From positions 1 to 64,000 of the forward strand of contig ONJX01000015.1 of NCBI GenBank assembly GCA_900318255.1: a DNA stretch of 64,000 nucleotides, read 5' to 3'. Below, one piece after another: positions 36,303 to 44,811 of the stretch (position 1 is the stretch's first letter; each line of letters opens with the position of its first letter). The notes under the pieces were generated by a model that worked only from the letters and a program-made list of their open reading frames with translations, was not told the DNA's origin and did no database searches. The translations under genes and the position numbers were made by a program. This DNA is from an uncultured Prevotellaceae bacterium (GTDB lineage: Bacteria; Bacteroidota; Bacteroidia; Bacteroidales; Muribaculaceae).

Positions 36303-37490
36303 ATGAGCAACATAATATTCTTCGACGACAACGAGGTGCGCCGCAACCTGCTGCCCCTCACCTACACACGCCCCACCGCCATGCTGCGCTGCGGCATCAC
36401 CACCATCGCCAGCAAGTGGAAGGCGGCTATTGGCGACGAGAAGATGACCTACTCGTTCCTTACCACCCCCTACCTGAAGAAAAAGTTCCCTCTCATCGCA
36501 CGACGCGCTAACCTGATGATTGCCGGCCATGTGCTGCCTAACGACACGCTGGTGCAGCAGGTGCTCGCCCTCAAGAGCGGCGAGGCACTGATGCTAGGCG
36601 AGGAGCTGATAGCCTTCCGTGGCGCGGCACGCGACTTCGACAACCGCCACTTCACCCATGTGACACACCCCACCACTAAGCCCATCATGCTGCACTACCC
36701 CTACGACATCTTTGAGCAGAACGCCGCGGCCATGGCACTCGACTTTGAGCGTCTCACCGCCGGCCGCAAGTCGCAGCCCATCTCCAAGTCGTGTACCGTG
36801 ATTGGCGACAAGGAGAGGATATTCATCGAGCCAGGAGCTAAGGTGGAGGGAGCATTTCTCAACACCACCGAGGGACACATCTACATTGGCGCCGACGCCG
36901 AGGTGATGGAGGGATGCTGCATCAGGGCACCGTTTGCCGCTTGCCGTCATGCCGTGGCTAAGATGGGATGCAAAATCTATGGTGCTACCACCTTCGGACC
37001 CTATTGCAAAGTGGGCGGCGAGGTGGCCAACGTAGTGATGCAGGGCTACAGCAATAAGGCTCACGATGGCTTCCTGGGCAATGCCGTGATTGGAGAGTGG
37101 TGCAACATTGGCGGAGGCACCACAGCCAGCAACCTCAAGAACGACTACAGCGAGGTGAAGCTGTGGAACTACGCCAGCAAGCGATTCATGCGCACCGGGC
37201 GGCAGTTCTGCGGACTGATCATGGGCGACCACTGCAAGACGGGAGTCAACTGCATGATCAACACTGGCACGGTGATGGGTGTGGGCGTGAACCTGCACGG
37301 AGCGGGATTCCCACGGCCCTTCGTGGGGTCGTTCCTCGAGGGCAGCGACATGGCGGGCTTCAAGAACGTGAAGCTCGACGCTTTCTTCGCCACCGCCGAG
37401 CGCGTGATGTCGCGACGCGGCATAACACTCACCGACGCCGACCGCACCATCTACGAAGCAATCTACAACATCCGCGACAAGTACAAGTAA
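36303..37490 (+). CDS. GlmU-like sugar nucleotidyltransferase / left-handed beta-helix protein
   Basis: 395 residues, a Bacteroidota GlmU family protein. It opens with IIFFDDNEVRRNLLPLTYTR and CGITTIASKW, a nucleotidyltransferase-like N-terminal domain (to about 165) whose G-rich nucleotide loop is not the classic LAAGxGTRM. The C-terminal half (about 180-350) is a hexapeptide-repeat beta helix (IGADAEVMEGCCIR, GNAVIGEWCNIGGGTTASNL). It probably transfers a nucleotidyl or acyl group to a sugar phosphate; substrate unknown. Its stop codon is followed directly by the left array of the S23 cassette. Confidence 0.8.
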   Translation: MSNIIFFDDNEVRRNLLPLTYTRPTAMLRCGITTIASKWKAAIGDEKMTYSFLTTPYLKKKFPLIARRANLMIAGHVLPNDTLVQQVLALKSGEALMLGEELIAFRGAARDFDNRHFTHVTHPTTKPIMLHYPYDIFEQNAAAMALDFERLTAGRKSQPISKSCTVIGDKERIFIEPGAKVEGAFLNTTEGHIYIGADAEVMEGCCIRAPFAACRHAVAKMGCKIYGATTFGPYCKVGGEVANVVMQGYSNKAHDGFLGNAVIGEWCNIGGGTTASNLKNDYSEVKLWNYASKRFMRTGRQFCGLIMGDHCKTGVNCMINTGTVMGVGVNLHGAGFPRPFVGSFLEGSDMAGFKNVKLDAFFATAERVMSRRGITLTDADRTIYEAIYNIRDKYK

Positions 37491-37491
37491 C

Positions 37492-37540
37492 TATGAAGTA
37501 GGAAGTAGGAAGGAGGAAGTAGGAAGGAAGAAGTAAGAAG
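37492..37540. repeat. left heptamer array of S23 cassette
   Basis: About seven tandem 7-mers of type TANGAAG (TATGAAG, TAGGAAG, TAGGAAG, GAGGAAG, TAGGAAG and variants), starting two bases after the GlmU-like stop. They are the reverse complement of the CTTCNTA units at 37938-38098, so the four-helix-bundle gene lies between inverted arrays. Confidence 0.85.
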
Positions 37541-37571
37541 TAGAGAAAAAACAATTATAAATCACACAGAT

Positions 37572-37925
37572 ATGGAGGATGACATTATAATCATCAAATC
37601 AAAAAAATTTGCTTATAGAATAACAAAGCTTTACCAATATCTTAATGGCAATAATATTGAGGACATTAGAAGGCAAGTTCTTCGTAGTGGAACATCAATA
37701 GGAGCAAATATAGCCGAGTCTGTGTTCTCAGAAAGTAAAATAGATTTTAAGCATAAAATCTCAATCGCTCTTAAAGAAGCAAATGAAACACTATATTGGA
37801 TTGATATATTATTCTATGGAGAATATATCTCAAAAAAACTATATGAATCGATTAAAAATGATTGTGTTGAGTTAATTTTAATCTTGTCATCTATAATTAA
37901 AACTATCAAAGACGGCAACGACTAA
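37572..37925 (+). CDS. four-helix-bundle protein, S23 / 23S rRNA intervening-sequence family
   Basis: 117 residues, four helices, with family marks QVLRSGTSIGANIAES (about 34-49), FKHKISIALKEANETLYWID and a C-terminal helix. This is the S23 family found in rRNA intervening sequences; related proteins (Avd) help diversity-generating retroelements, but no reverse transcriptase or variable repeat is nearby. The family probably forms a pentameric barrel that binds nucleic acid. The gene is AT-rich and lies between inverted heptamer arrays, exactly filling the space between two convergent genes' stop codons. That layout mimics rRNA IVS elements. Confidence 0.85.
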   Translation: MEDDIIIIKSKKFAYRITKLYQYLNGNNIEDIRRQVLRSGTSIGANIAESVFSESKIDFKHKISIALKEANETLYWIDILFYGEYISKKLYESIKNDCVELILILSSIIKTIKDGND

Positions 37926-37937
37926 AACTTGTATTTC

Positions 37938-38098
37938 CTTCCTACTTCTTACTTCCTACTTCTTACTTCCTACTTCATACTTCTTACTTCATACTTCTTA
38001 CTTCCTACTTCTTACTTCTTACTTCCTACTTCTTACTTCCCACTTCTTACTTCATACTTCCTACTTCATACTTCATACTTCATACTTCTTACTTCATT
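37938..38098. repeat. right heptamer array, 23 tandem units
   Basis: Twenty-three consecutive 7-mers of type CTTCNTA (mostly CTTCCTA, CTTCTTA and CTTCATA), ending inside the stop codon of the patatin gene. Register is unbroken. Facing the TANGAAG units at 37492-37540, they would pair to form a long imperfect stem with the S23 gene in the loop. Confidence 0.9.
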
Positions 38099-40182
38099 TA
38101 GAAGTCCAGGCCCAGGCTCAAGAAGAAGTAGAGCTTGTGGGTGTGGCTGTTCCAGCCCAGCGAGCAGCCCAGCGGGCCGGCGAAACCGCTGTCGTAGGAA
38201 TATCCCAGCTGCACACCCCACAGCGGCGTGCGGTCGAAAATCTTGCCCAGGTCATTATTATGCTCGGCCACTGAGCCGTCGAGCAGCAAGAAATGGCGGC
38301 CCGTGATGCGCTGCTGCACGCGCAGCGAGGCGCTGACGAACTTGCTGTCGAAGAACTCGGCGTGACCAAACCCCGCCTGTGGCAGTTGCTGGCGGAAATA
38401 CTTGCCACGCATCATGCCACCCGCCACATTGGCGGCGGTAATGGGCTGGTCGTCGCCAAAGAGCAGACGCCCCTGCACCTGCGGGCGCAGGTGGGTGCTG
38501 GGCGAGAGGGCAAAGGTAAGCTGACACATCGCCGTCACGGCATGGATGCCGGCATGACCCTTCCACTGCGCAAAGTTGTCGGTCACATACTCATATCGTG
38601 CCTCGGCACGCAAGCCACGACGCGTGAAGTAGCGCCGGTCCTCATTGTTGTAGCGCAAGCCCACATGATAGTTGAAGTAATGCTCATTCACAGGAAACGT
38701 GATGGTGCTGTGCTCATTCCACATGCCCTTGAAGAAGTGGTAATGCTCCCACCCCACCCCAATCTCGAAGTCGAAGTTCATCTCATCGAGCTGCAGCAGT
38801 TTCACGTTAGCATTCTGATAGATGAGCGAGAGGTTATTACTGCGATGCCCCTGGGTGAAGAGGTCAAAATATTTATACCAGAACTCATAGCTCACGCCCA
38901 TCTTGCGGAAGGTGCGAGGTTCTATGTCAAAGCCCAGGCGCAGCATCGAGCGCAGTCCCAGGCGTGCCACCAGGTCGAGCTCCTTGTCAACCTTGCCGCC
39001 CATGAAATAGCGCCCCCTGAGCTTTAGGCACACAAGGTCCTCGGTGTCGAAGCGCGCACCCAGCGACGCTTCTATAGTGTTGTCATTATGCACATCGATA
39101 AGCCCCTCCTCCTCGTCGTCGAGGCTAGGAGGCAGCGTGCTCATGTCGCGCAGATGCAGGGTGTAGTCGCCATTAGGATTCACCCCCGCCAGCACCTTCA
39201 AAGTCTTGATAGAGTCGAGCTTCTCGCGGGTGGCCTTCTCGCCGCGCATCATCAGCGAGTCGAGAGCCCTACAGCTAAAGCTGCCACTGGTGTAGCCGCG
39301 CACCGGCACCTTGATGAGCACGTCGCAATATTTCTCGTTCTCACGGGCACGGCGGCTCACGTCGCTGCCTGCCGAGCGCTCCATCACGTCCATGAGCTTG
39401 CGATACTGCACGTCGGCACCCAAGCCAAGCTCAAACTTCACGCCTATCACAATGTCGGCACCCAGCTTGCGCGCCACATCGGCAGGGAAGTTGTTTTTCG
39501 CGCCACCATCCACAAGCACCATGTCGTCGATGTGCATGGGAGTGAACACTCCCGGTATCGACATGCTCGCCCTGATGCTCTTCACCAGGTAGCCGCTAGT
39601 GATATCCACCTCGCTGTCGGTCACCAGGTCGGTGGCCACGCAGGCAAACTGGCGCGGCAGGTCGGTGAGGAAGTTGATACTGTCGGTGTAGCCATGCAGG
39701 TAGTGAGCAAAAGCCCGCTGCACATTAGTGCCACGAATCACGCCGCCGGGCTGCGGGTCGATACCCGACCCCACATAGAAATCACGGCCATAGATATAGG
39801 TGTTGCGAGCATGGCGGTCGCTGAGCGTGAGGCGGCTCTGGTCGTCGCGGTCAAGGAAAAGCTCGGTCCAGTCCATGGTGCGCAACATCGTGGCGATGTC
39901 GGCACTGTTGTAGCCCACGCTATATAGCGCGCCCACTATGCTGCCCATGCTGGTGCCCACCACCATATCCACGGGGATCCCCGCCTCCTCGATCACCTTG
40001 AGAGCACCCACATGAATGGCACCCAGGGCGCCACCGCCACTGAGCACCACCGCCACCTTCTTGCGCTGGCCAGAGTTGAGATTAGCAACTTGCGATTTCA
40101 CGCTATCGGGCTCAGTGACTTGCGCCACAGCGGGCAAAATCATGAGCCATGCAAGCAATATAAAAAATAATTTCTTCTCCAT
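38098..40182 (-). CDS. patatin-like phospholipase with C-terminal outer-membrane barrel
   Basis: 694 residues. Signal peptide about 1-20; patatin domain about 40-300 with oxyanion SGGGALGAIH (48-57), nucleophile elbow GTSMG with Ser78, and the DGG Asp motif (LVDGGAKNNFP) near 225. It is followed by a roughly 330-residue beta-barrel domain (alternating strands, ending in aromatic F) similar to BamA/TamA-like barrels, as in PlpD-type autotransporting lipases. It probably exposes a lipid acyl hydrolase outside or in the periplasm. It has its own promoter at 40190-40221; the gene's stop codon lies against the S23 cassette. Confidence 0.9.
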   Translation of the reverse strand: MEKKLFFILLAWLMILPAVAQVTEPDSVKSQVANLNSGQRKKVAVVLSGGGALGAIHVGALKVIEEAGIPVDMVVGTSMGSIVGALYSVGYNSADIATMLRTMDWTELFLDRDDQSRLTLSDRHARNTYIYGRDFYVGSGIDPQPGGVIRGTNVQRAFAHYLHGYTDSINFLTDLPRQFACVATDLVTDSEVDITSGYLVKSIRASMSIPGVFTPMHIDDMVLVDGGAKNNFPADVARKLGADIVIGVKFELGLGADVQYRKLMDVMERSAGSDVSRRARENEKYCDVLIKVPVRGYTSGSFSCRALDSLMMRGEKATREKLDSIKTLKVLAGVNPNGDYTLHLRDMSTLPPSLDDEEEGLIDVHNDNTIEASLGARFDTEDLVCLKLRGRYFMGGKVDKELDLVARLGLRSMLRLGFDIEPRTFRKMGVSYEFWYKYFDLFTQGHRSNNLSLIYQNANVKLLQLDEMNFDFEIGVGWEHYHFFKGMWNEHSTITFPVNEHYFNYHVGLRYNNEDRRYFTRRGLRAEARYEYVTDNFAQWKGHAGIHAVTAMCQLTFALSPSTHLRPQVQGRLLFGDDQPITAANVAGGMMRGKYFRQQLPQAGFGHAEFFDSKFVSASLRVQQRITGRHFLLLDGSVAEHNNDLGKIFDRTPLWGVQLGYSYDSGFAGPLGCSLGWNSHTHKLYFFLSLGLDF

Positions 40183-40189
40183 TGGGTCG

Positions 40190-40221
40190 CAAAATTACAT
40201 AATAATTCACTTTTCACCAAA
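40190..40221 (-). promoter_or_regulatory. promoter of the patatin gene
   Basis: TTTG at 40221-40218, 20-bp spacer, TAATTTTG at 40197-40190 on the minus strand. The -7 box lies eight bases before the start codon, so the leader is very short or the translational start slightly downstream. Confidence 0.65.
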
Positions 40222-40313
40222 AATTACCACATTTTACTCAAGAAATGCGATTACGCGAGACAAAGCTTAACCTCACTTAAAGCCTTGCGAGCGTGAGCAT
40301 TCTATCAAAAAAC

Positions 40314-40361
40314 AGTGGCGGAGGGCACTGCTGCTGTCGCAGTTCTTCTCCGCCACTTTTT
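40314..40361 (-). terminator. intrinsic terminator
   Basis: AGTGGCGGAG (40314-40323) pairs with CTCCGCCACT (40348-40357) around a 24-base loop, with TTTTT on the right and a run of A on the left (T on the minus strand). It lies 27 bp beyond the stop of the gene relic and would serve the upstream minus-strand dockerin transcript. Confidence 0.75.
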
Positions 40362-40387
40362 AGCGTTACTAATTTTTTAAAAAGATG

Positions 40388-40474
40388 TTACTTCGCTTCG
40401 GCCTCGGCGGGCTTGAGCTTGAAGCTGTCGAGCATACCCTTGATGACGGGGTCCTTGATGTCGTAGCCAAACAC
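40388..40474 (-). pseudogene. C-terminal gene relic in frame after dockerin stop codon
   Basis: Directly after the TAG that ends the dockerin protein, the same minus-strand frame stays open for 28 codons ending in TAA: VFGYDIKDPVIKGMLDSFKL, then a KPAEAEAK tail. This looks like the carboxyl end of an ordinary cytoplasmic protein, without any start codon. A terminator follows. Best reading: the 3' remnant of a gene whose front was replaced by the dockerin gene. Stop-codon readthrough would add it to the dockerin protein, but the two other dockerin genes here simply end. Confidence 0.55.
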
Positions 40475-42010
40475 CTAGTTTCCAAGCAAGATGTTATAAA
40501 CAGCCGTGATGTCGCTTGATGTAATAGTGTTATCACCATCTTGGTCACCGTTAACGATAGCCGAGTTGTCGCTGTTAAGCAAGTAGTTGTAGAGCGCGGT
40601 AATGTCGGAACTGGTTACCGAGCCATCACCGTTCACATCGCCTGGCATGGCTGAATTGGGAGGTGTGCCAGGCATAATTTCAATCTCTCCCCAGTACATG
40701 TCATTGCTGCCGTTAGCACAAATATCACCGTAATCATCAACATGCCCTCCCACGGGCTTACTGATGTAGCAATTGTTGAGGGTGAGCGCTGGCGGTGTGC
40801 TTATGTAACCATCGGCTAAGTGGATATATGCGTTCTCTATAGTGAGCGCGCAGTCATTGTCCTCGTTTTGAATCTCACCTCCGGGCATTGTGATAGAGCA
40901 GTTACGGATGTAGGTTTGGGCAGGTTCGCCTTTCTTATGGGTGAAGTAACCTATGCCCATTTGATTGACACTCGATTCCATCGACAACACGTCATTCTCA
41001 ACTCCATTGCCTGCGCCTTCAATTGCCACGCCATCACACTCTGTTAAATCTATACCATAGGTGTTGTGATGAGTGATGAGACGGTTGTAACCAGCAATCC
41101 TGATTTTCAGCCATTGGATGTCGCTGACGATGACCTGATACTCGTCCTCAATTGTGGCATTGTTCAAAGTCAAGAAGTTATTTGTCTGAAAGTAAGAGAC
41201 CTTGCCATCGCCCAAGATGTCGTTGCAGTTTTGGGTAGTAACTTGCACGCCGCCAACCTTGAGGTCATAGGTACTGCCTATCTTCACAGTCTTGGCCTCT
41301 CCAGCGAAGTGCCTTATCATGGCATAACCGTTCTGTGGCAACACACAATCCCAATAGCCGTCATAAGGCTCCAAGATTTTAATGCCTGGGGCAAACGACA
41401 TAGTGCCATACACACCATTATCCATATTGAAAGCGTGGTCAATGGCTCCGTAGTCGCTCCAAATCTTCAACGAGCCAGCTTTCATTTTATAAGCCACACG
41501 ATAAACACTGGTTGACCAAATGCCACGGGCCGATTTAATGGTAACATCGGGACCATCAAACTTGTATTGCACGCTATATCGGTTGAAAGCAAAGAAAGCA
41601 ATATTGGTGGAGGTCATTTTCAGCGATCCATTGCCAGTGAAATCAATAGTCATTGGCTTGGTACTAGCAGCTGTGACATTAATACAGCTGAGTCCATTAT
41701 CGACATTCTCATTACCTTCTTTTTTAGTTTTGAGTGTGCAATTACCTATCACCTCTATCTCAAGTTCCTCAAGCTGATAGGTCTCAATAATAGTTTTATC
41801 GCACAAAATATCGGCATTGTTGAGCGTCAATTTGTAATTCACAGGATCATAGGCCACACTGCCGCTCTTCAAGTAACCAGCCTCAGTGAGTTCCTGATTT
41901 ATAAGCTGATAACTATTCTCATTGTACGCCTTTCCACAAATCATAACTCCAGCAGCATTAACGCTAATGGCAACAAGTGCAATCAACAAAAAGGTAAAGA
42001 TTTTCTTCAT
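40475..42010 (-). CDS. secreted dockerin type I protein with beta-rich domain
   Basis: 511 residues. Signal peptide about 1-20; a long beta-strand-rich region, about 20-440, with repeated short units (LTLNNADILCDKTI, FLTLNNATIEDEY, IENAYIHLADGY) that suggests a right-handed beta-helix or carbohydrate-binding fold; then a type I dockerin with two calcium loops, DVNGDGSVTSSDI and DQDGDNTITSSDI. Dockerins bind cohesin partners; none is in the window. A -7 box (TATCTTTG, 42058-42051) precedes it. Stop codon TAG. Confidence 0.8.
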   Translation of the reverse strand: MKKIFTFLLIALVAISVNAAGVMICGKAYNENSYQLINQELTEAGYLKSGSVAYDPVNYKLTLNNADILCDKTIIETYQLEELEIEVIGNCTLKTKKEGNENVDNGLSCINVTAASTKPMTIDFTGNGSLKMTSTNIAFFAFNRYSVQYKFDGPDVTIKSARGIWSTSVYRVAYKMKAGSLKIWSDYGAIDHAFNMDNGVYGTMSFAPGIKILEPYDGYWDCVLPQNGYAMIRHFAGEAKTVKIGSTYDLKVGGVQVTTQNCNDILGDGKVSYFQTNNFLTLNNATIEDEYQVIVSDIQWLKIRIAGYNRLITHHNTYGIDLTECDGVAIEGAGNGVENDVLSMESSVNQMGIGYFTHKKGEPAQTYIRNCSITMPGGEIQNEDNDCALTIENAYIHLADGYISTPPALTLNNCYISKPVGGHVDDYGDICANGSNDMYWGEIEIMPGTPPNSAMPGDVNGDGSVTSSDITALYNYLLNSDNSAIVNGDQDGDNTITSSDITAVYNILLGN

Positions 42011-42050
42011 TTTTTAATTATCTTTTAGGTTATTTCTCAATATTAACGTG

Positions 42051-42058
42051 CAAAGATA
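42051..42058 (-). promoter_or_regulatory. putative -7 box of the dockerin gene
   Basis: TATCTTTG on the minus strand, 40 bp before the start at 42010. No matching -33 element. Confidence 0.4.
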
Positions 42059-42159
42059 GTAAATTTTATTTTAGGAACATAATTGAGGAGAGAGAACTGG
42101 AGAGAAAACGATGACCATTCATTGCATTTTTAATTGCTAGTTCAATTTGTGGCATGGAA

Positions 42160-42191
42160 GTTGCTATTTATACAAAAAACATATAACTTTG
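42160..42191 (+). promoter_or_regulatory. promoter of the asd transcript
   Basis: GTTG at 42160-42163, 20-bp spacer, TAACTTTG at 42184-42191. It lies 205 bp upstream of asd; the leader contains a possible 50-codon ORF (42214-42364) and the heptamer hairpin. Confidence 0.6.
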
Positions 42192-42213
42192 TAGCGAGAA
42201 AAAATAATATTAC

Positions 42214-42364
42214 AATGGAAACAATTGAATATACCGAAAATGTACAACTCACTGTACTCGGGGGTCGGGGATCGGGGATCGGAGGTCGGAGGTCGATCGA
42301 TCCACCATCCCACATCTTCGATCCCCCATCTTCCGACTCTGGCACTCATGCTGATTTATTTTAA
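42214..42364 (+). CDS. possible leader ORF upstream of asd
   Basis: A 50-codon open frame 23 bp after the asd promoter's -7 box, starting [15 protein letters not shown] and then running through the heptamer repeats, so the remainder is low-complexity ([12 protein letters not shown]). Only the first 15 codons look like ordinary coding sequence. It may be a truncated gene or leader peptide into which the repeat array inserted; weak. Confidence 0.25.
42260..42333. repeat. heptamer hairpin without cargo
   Basis: Five tandem 7-mers of type GGRGRTC (42260-42294: GGGGGTC, GGGGATC, GGGGATC, GGAGGTC, GGAGGTC) face five 7-mers (42299-42333: GATCCAC, CATCCCA, CATCTTC, GATCCCC, CATCTTC) that are close to their reverse complement, with only four bases between arms. 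Both arms keep an exact 7-bp register. The design equals the S23 cassette's arrays, but no gene lies between. Confidence 0.75.
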
Positions 42365-42396
42365 AAACAAAACTCAACACATCTTCTATAACACAA

Positions 42397-43422
42397 ATGA
42401 AAGTAGCAATCGTTGGCGCCAGTGGCGCTGTGGGACAAGAATTTATGCGTGTGCTCGACGAGCAGAATTTCCCTGTCGATGAGCTGGTACTCTTTGGGTC
42501 GGCGCGCAGTGCCGGCCGCATCTTCACCTTCCGTGGCAAGGACCATGTGGTGAAACTGCTGCAACACAACGACGACTTCCGTGACATCGACATCGCCTTT
42601 GTGTCGATGGGCGGTGGCCCGGCACGCGAGTTTGCCGAGACGATAACGAAACACGGCTGCATCATGATTGACAACAGCAGCGCCTTCCGCATGGACGACG
42701 ACGTGCCGCTGGTGGTGCCCGAGGTCAATGGCGATGACGCCCTCAACGCGCCGCGACGCATCATCGCCAATCCTAACTGCTCGACCATCATCCTGGTGGT
42801 GGCCCTGAAGCCGCTCGACAACATCTCGCACATCAAGAATGTGCAGGTGGCCACCTACCAGGCCGCCAGCGGTGCCGGGCTGCAAGCCATGGACGAGCTG
42901 GCACTGCAGCAGAGCGAGATAGCGCACGGCAAGCTGGAGACCACGGTGAAGCATTTCCAGCACCAGCTCGCCTATAACGTGATACCACACATCGATGTCT
43001 TTGCCGACAACGACTACACCAAGGAGGAGATGAAGATGGTGCGCGAGACGTGCAAAATCATGCACAGCGACATTCGCGTGAGCGCCACCTGCGTGCGCGT
43101 GCCTGTGATGCGCACCCACAGCGAGGCGGTGTGGATTGAGTGTGAGGAACCCATCACCCCCGAGGAGGCGCGTGCCGCCCTGCAGCTCGCCCCTGGCATC
43201 GTGGTGATGGACGAGCCCGCCAGCAACACCTACCCCATGCCCATCACTTGCACGAGGAAAGACCCGGTGTATGTGGGACGCATACGCATCGACACCAGCA
43301 GCGACAATGGCCTCACCTTCTGGGTAGTGGGCGACCAAATCAAGAAAGGCGCCGCCCTCAACGCCGTGCAGATAGGCCAGTACCTCATCTCGCACCGCGG
43401 CTTCCCCAAGAAAAATGCATAA
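42397..43422 (+). CDS. asd: aspartate-semialdehyde dehydrogenase
   Basis: 341 residues; converts aspartyl phosphate to aspartate semialdehyde (lysine, threonine, methionine and diaminopimelate synthesis). NADP-binding GASGAVGQ at 7-14; catalytic Cys in NPNCSTI near 128; [11 protein letters not shown] with the catalytic His near 240. Normal length. Preceded by a 205-bp leader with the heptamer hairpin. Confidence 0.97.
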   Translation: MKVAIVGASGAVGQEFMRVLDEQNFPVDELVLFGSARSAGRIFTFRGKDHVVKLLQHNDDFRDIDIAFVSMGGGPAREFAETITKHGCIMIDNSSAFRMDDDVPLVVPEVNGDDALNAPRRIIANPNCSTIILVVALKPLDNISHIKNVQVATYQAASGAGLQAMDELALQQSEIAHGKLETTVKHFQHQLAYNVIPHIDVFADNDYTKEEMKMVRETCKIMHSDIRVSATCVRVPVMRTHSEAVWIECEEPITPEEARAALQLAPGIVVMDEPASNTYPMPITCTRKDPVYVGRIRIDTSSDNGLTFWVVGDQIKKGAALNAVQIGQYLISHRGFPKKNA

Positions 43423-43497
43423 TGCACAATGCACAATTAACACTTTACGCACCTCGACACCTGGCTCCAAGATAATTAAGGAATATTGACTCACAAG

Positions 43498-43531
43498 AAA
43501 TGCCCTCAAGGTCTTCACTTTGAGGGCATTT
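43498..43531. terminator. bidirectional terminator between asd and the cupin gene
   Basis: AAATGCCCTCA and TGAGGGCATTT make a perfect 11-bp stem with a 12-base loop and flanking A and T, serving the convergent asd and cupin/CMD genes. Confidence 0.8.
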
Positions 43532-43552
43532 CTTATTATGAGCGGATAGGCT

Positions 43553-44653
43553 CTACTTGTGTTTAGGATAAACGTCGTCGGTGACGGGCTCGAGCCACTC
43601 GTTGCTGGCACCGGGCTGCATATCCTTGTGATAGGTGAGGTGCTGGAACCAAGAGTCGCGGGCGGCACCATGCCAGTGCTTAACCTCGGCAGGAATGGCG
43701 ATAACGGTGCCTGGCGTCATCTCCACCGGCTCTTTGCCCCACTCCTGATACCATCCACGGCCAGCAACGCAAATGAGCACTTGCACCTGCTTGTGGTGAA
43801 CGTGCCAGTTGTTGCGGCATCCAGGCTCGAAAGTCACGTTAACTACTCCGCCACCCATGTCGGCAAGATAGCTGTGACCGATGAAATACTGCGCATAGGC
43901 ATCGTTAGGGTTGCCCTTGGGCCACACGTCGAAATCTACAGTCTCGACCGCAGCGGGCTGGGGCTCATTAAAGACCTGAGAGAGCATCTTCTTGGCACGA
44001 TTAGCCTCGGCCTCGCCCACCTCGCGCTGCAGCACAAGGGGTATCTCATGCAGTTGCGCATCGGTCACGCCCATGTTGCGCGCGCCGCTGATGTGCGCCA
44101 TGAGCTGCGGCACACAGCCTGGCAGTGCCGAGATTGCCGAGACGGTGACAATCTCGCGGTCGGCATGGGAGAGATTGTTGCGAGCAAAGATGTCGCCAAA
44201 GAGGTGCGCCTTGAGATAGTAGTCGGTCTGTGGCGCGAAATCATAGTTGAACGGACGGCCAGTGAGCTTAGTCTGCACCTCGGTGCCTTGCTTGAGCGCA
44301 TCATAGTCTCGGGGCAGCGCGTCGGCCTCACGACCTGCCTCAGTCTTCTTGCCAGCCTCGGTGCGTTGCTTTATTACCTGCTGCAAGGCTCCCAAGGCAT
44401 TGAGCGAGCGTGGAAATCCAGTGTAGGCATAGAGTTGCGACAGTGCCTCCTTGGCCTCGCTGATGGTCAACCCACCATCAAAACCTTTGTTAAGGGCCAC
44501 TTTCAGCCCCTCGATGTTTCCCTTAGCCTCGCAGGCGGCAATCGTCACGAGGGCTTGTTGTCTTGTTGTTAGTGCATTCATTTTTTTGGCATTAATTTGC
44601 AGCGACATCACTAAGATTGCCGCCAGCATTATTGTTAGTTTCTTCATTATCAT
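43553..44653 (-). CDS. carboxymuconolactone decarboxylase-cupin fusion protein
   Basis: 366 residues with an N-terminal hydrophobic signal (KLTIMLAAILVMSLQINA). A carboxymuconolactone-decarboxylase (AhpD-like) region lies about 50-220 (two similar segments, including NNLSHADREIVTVSAISALP) and a cupin about 250-350 (FEPGCRNNWHVHHKQVQVLI with metal His residues, EVKHWHG). The classical CxxC thiol pair of AhpD is missing. A peroxide- or quinone-linked detoxification role fits the neighbouring aldo-keto reductase and flavodoxin genes on the same strand and the divergent AraC gene beyond them; substrate unknown. Confidence 0.85.
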   Translation of the reverse strand: MIMKKLTIMLAAILVMSLQINAKKMNALTTRQQALVTIAACEAKGNIEGLKVALNKGFDGGLTISEAKEALSQLYAYTGFPRSLNALGALQQVIKQRTEAGKKTEAGREADALPRDYDALKQGTEVQTKLTGRPFNYDFAPQTDYYLKAHLFGDIFARNNLSHADREIVTVSAISALPGCVPQLMAHISGARNMGVTDAQLHEIPLVLQREVGEAEANRAKKMLSQVFNEPQPAAVETVDFDVWPKGNPNDAYAQYFIGHSYLADMGGGVVNVTFEPGCRNNWHVHHKQVQVLICVAGRGWYQEWGKEPVEMTPGTVIAIPAEVKHWHGAARDSWFQHLTYHKDMQPGASNEWLEPVTDDVYPKHK

Positions 44654-44699
44654 CTTTGTTTTTTAAATAAATATTGAGTCCTCTTGCAGGGACTTGTAG

Positions 44700-44719
44700 G
44701 GACAAGGCGTGCCTTGTCC
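44700..44719. repeat. perfect 9-bp hairpin with GTGCCTTGTCC repeats
   Basis: GGACAAGGC and GCCTTGTCC form a perfect stem with a 2-base loop, then a further GTGCCTTGTCC follows. It lies between the aldo-keto reductase stop and the cupin gene and may be a processing or terminator stem for the former. Confidence 0.6.
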
Positions 44720-44811
44720 GTGCCTTGTCCGTGCCTTTTTAGGGCTCTGTGCCTTGAGCCAATGCTGTTGCAGCGATTATCACAGCCATCAAAGTAGTGC
44801 GAAATCTCATT

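Noticed and set aside
37572..37925. S23 protein as Avd of a diversity-generating retroelement
   Set aside because: No reverse transcriptase, template repeat or variable repeat in the surrounding 10 kb.
37492..38098. Heptamer arrays as a CRISPR
   Set aside because: Units are 7 bp, contiguous and without spacers; no cas genes are present.
38293..39027. Plus-strand frames across the patatin gene
   Set aside because: Antisense shadows of a long GC-rich gene with clear patatin motifs on the other strand.
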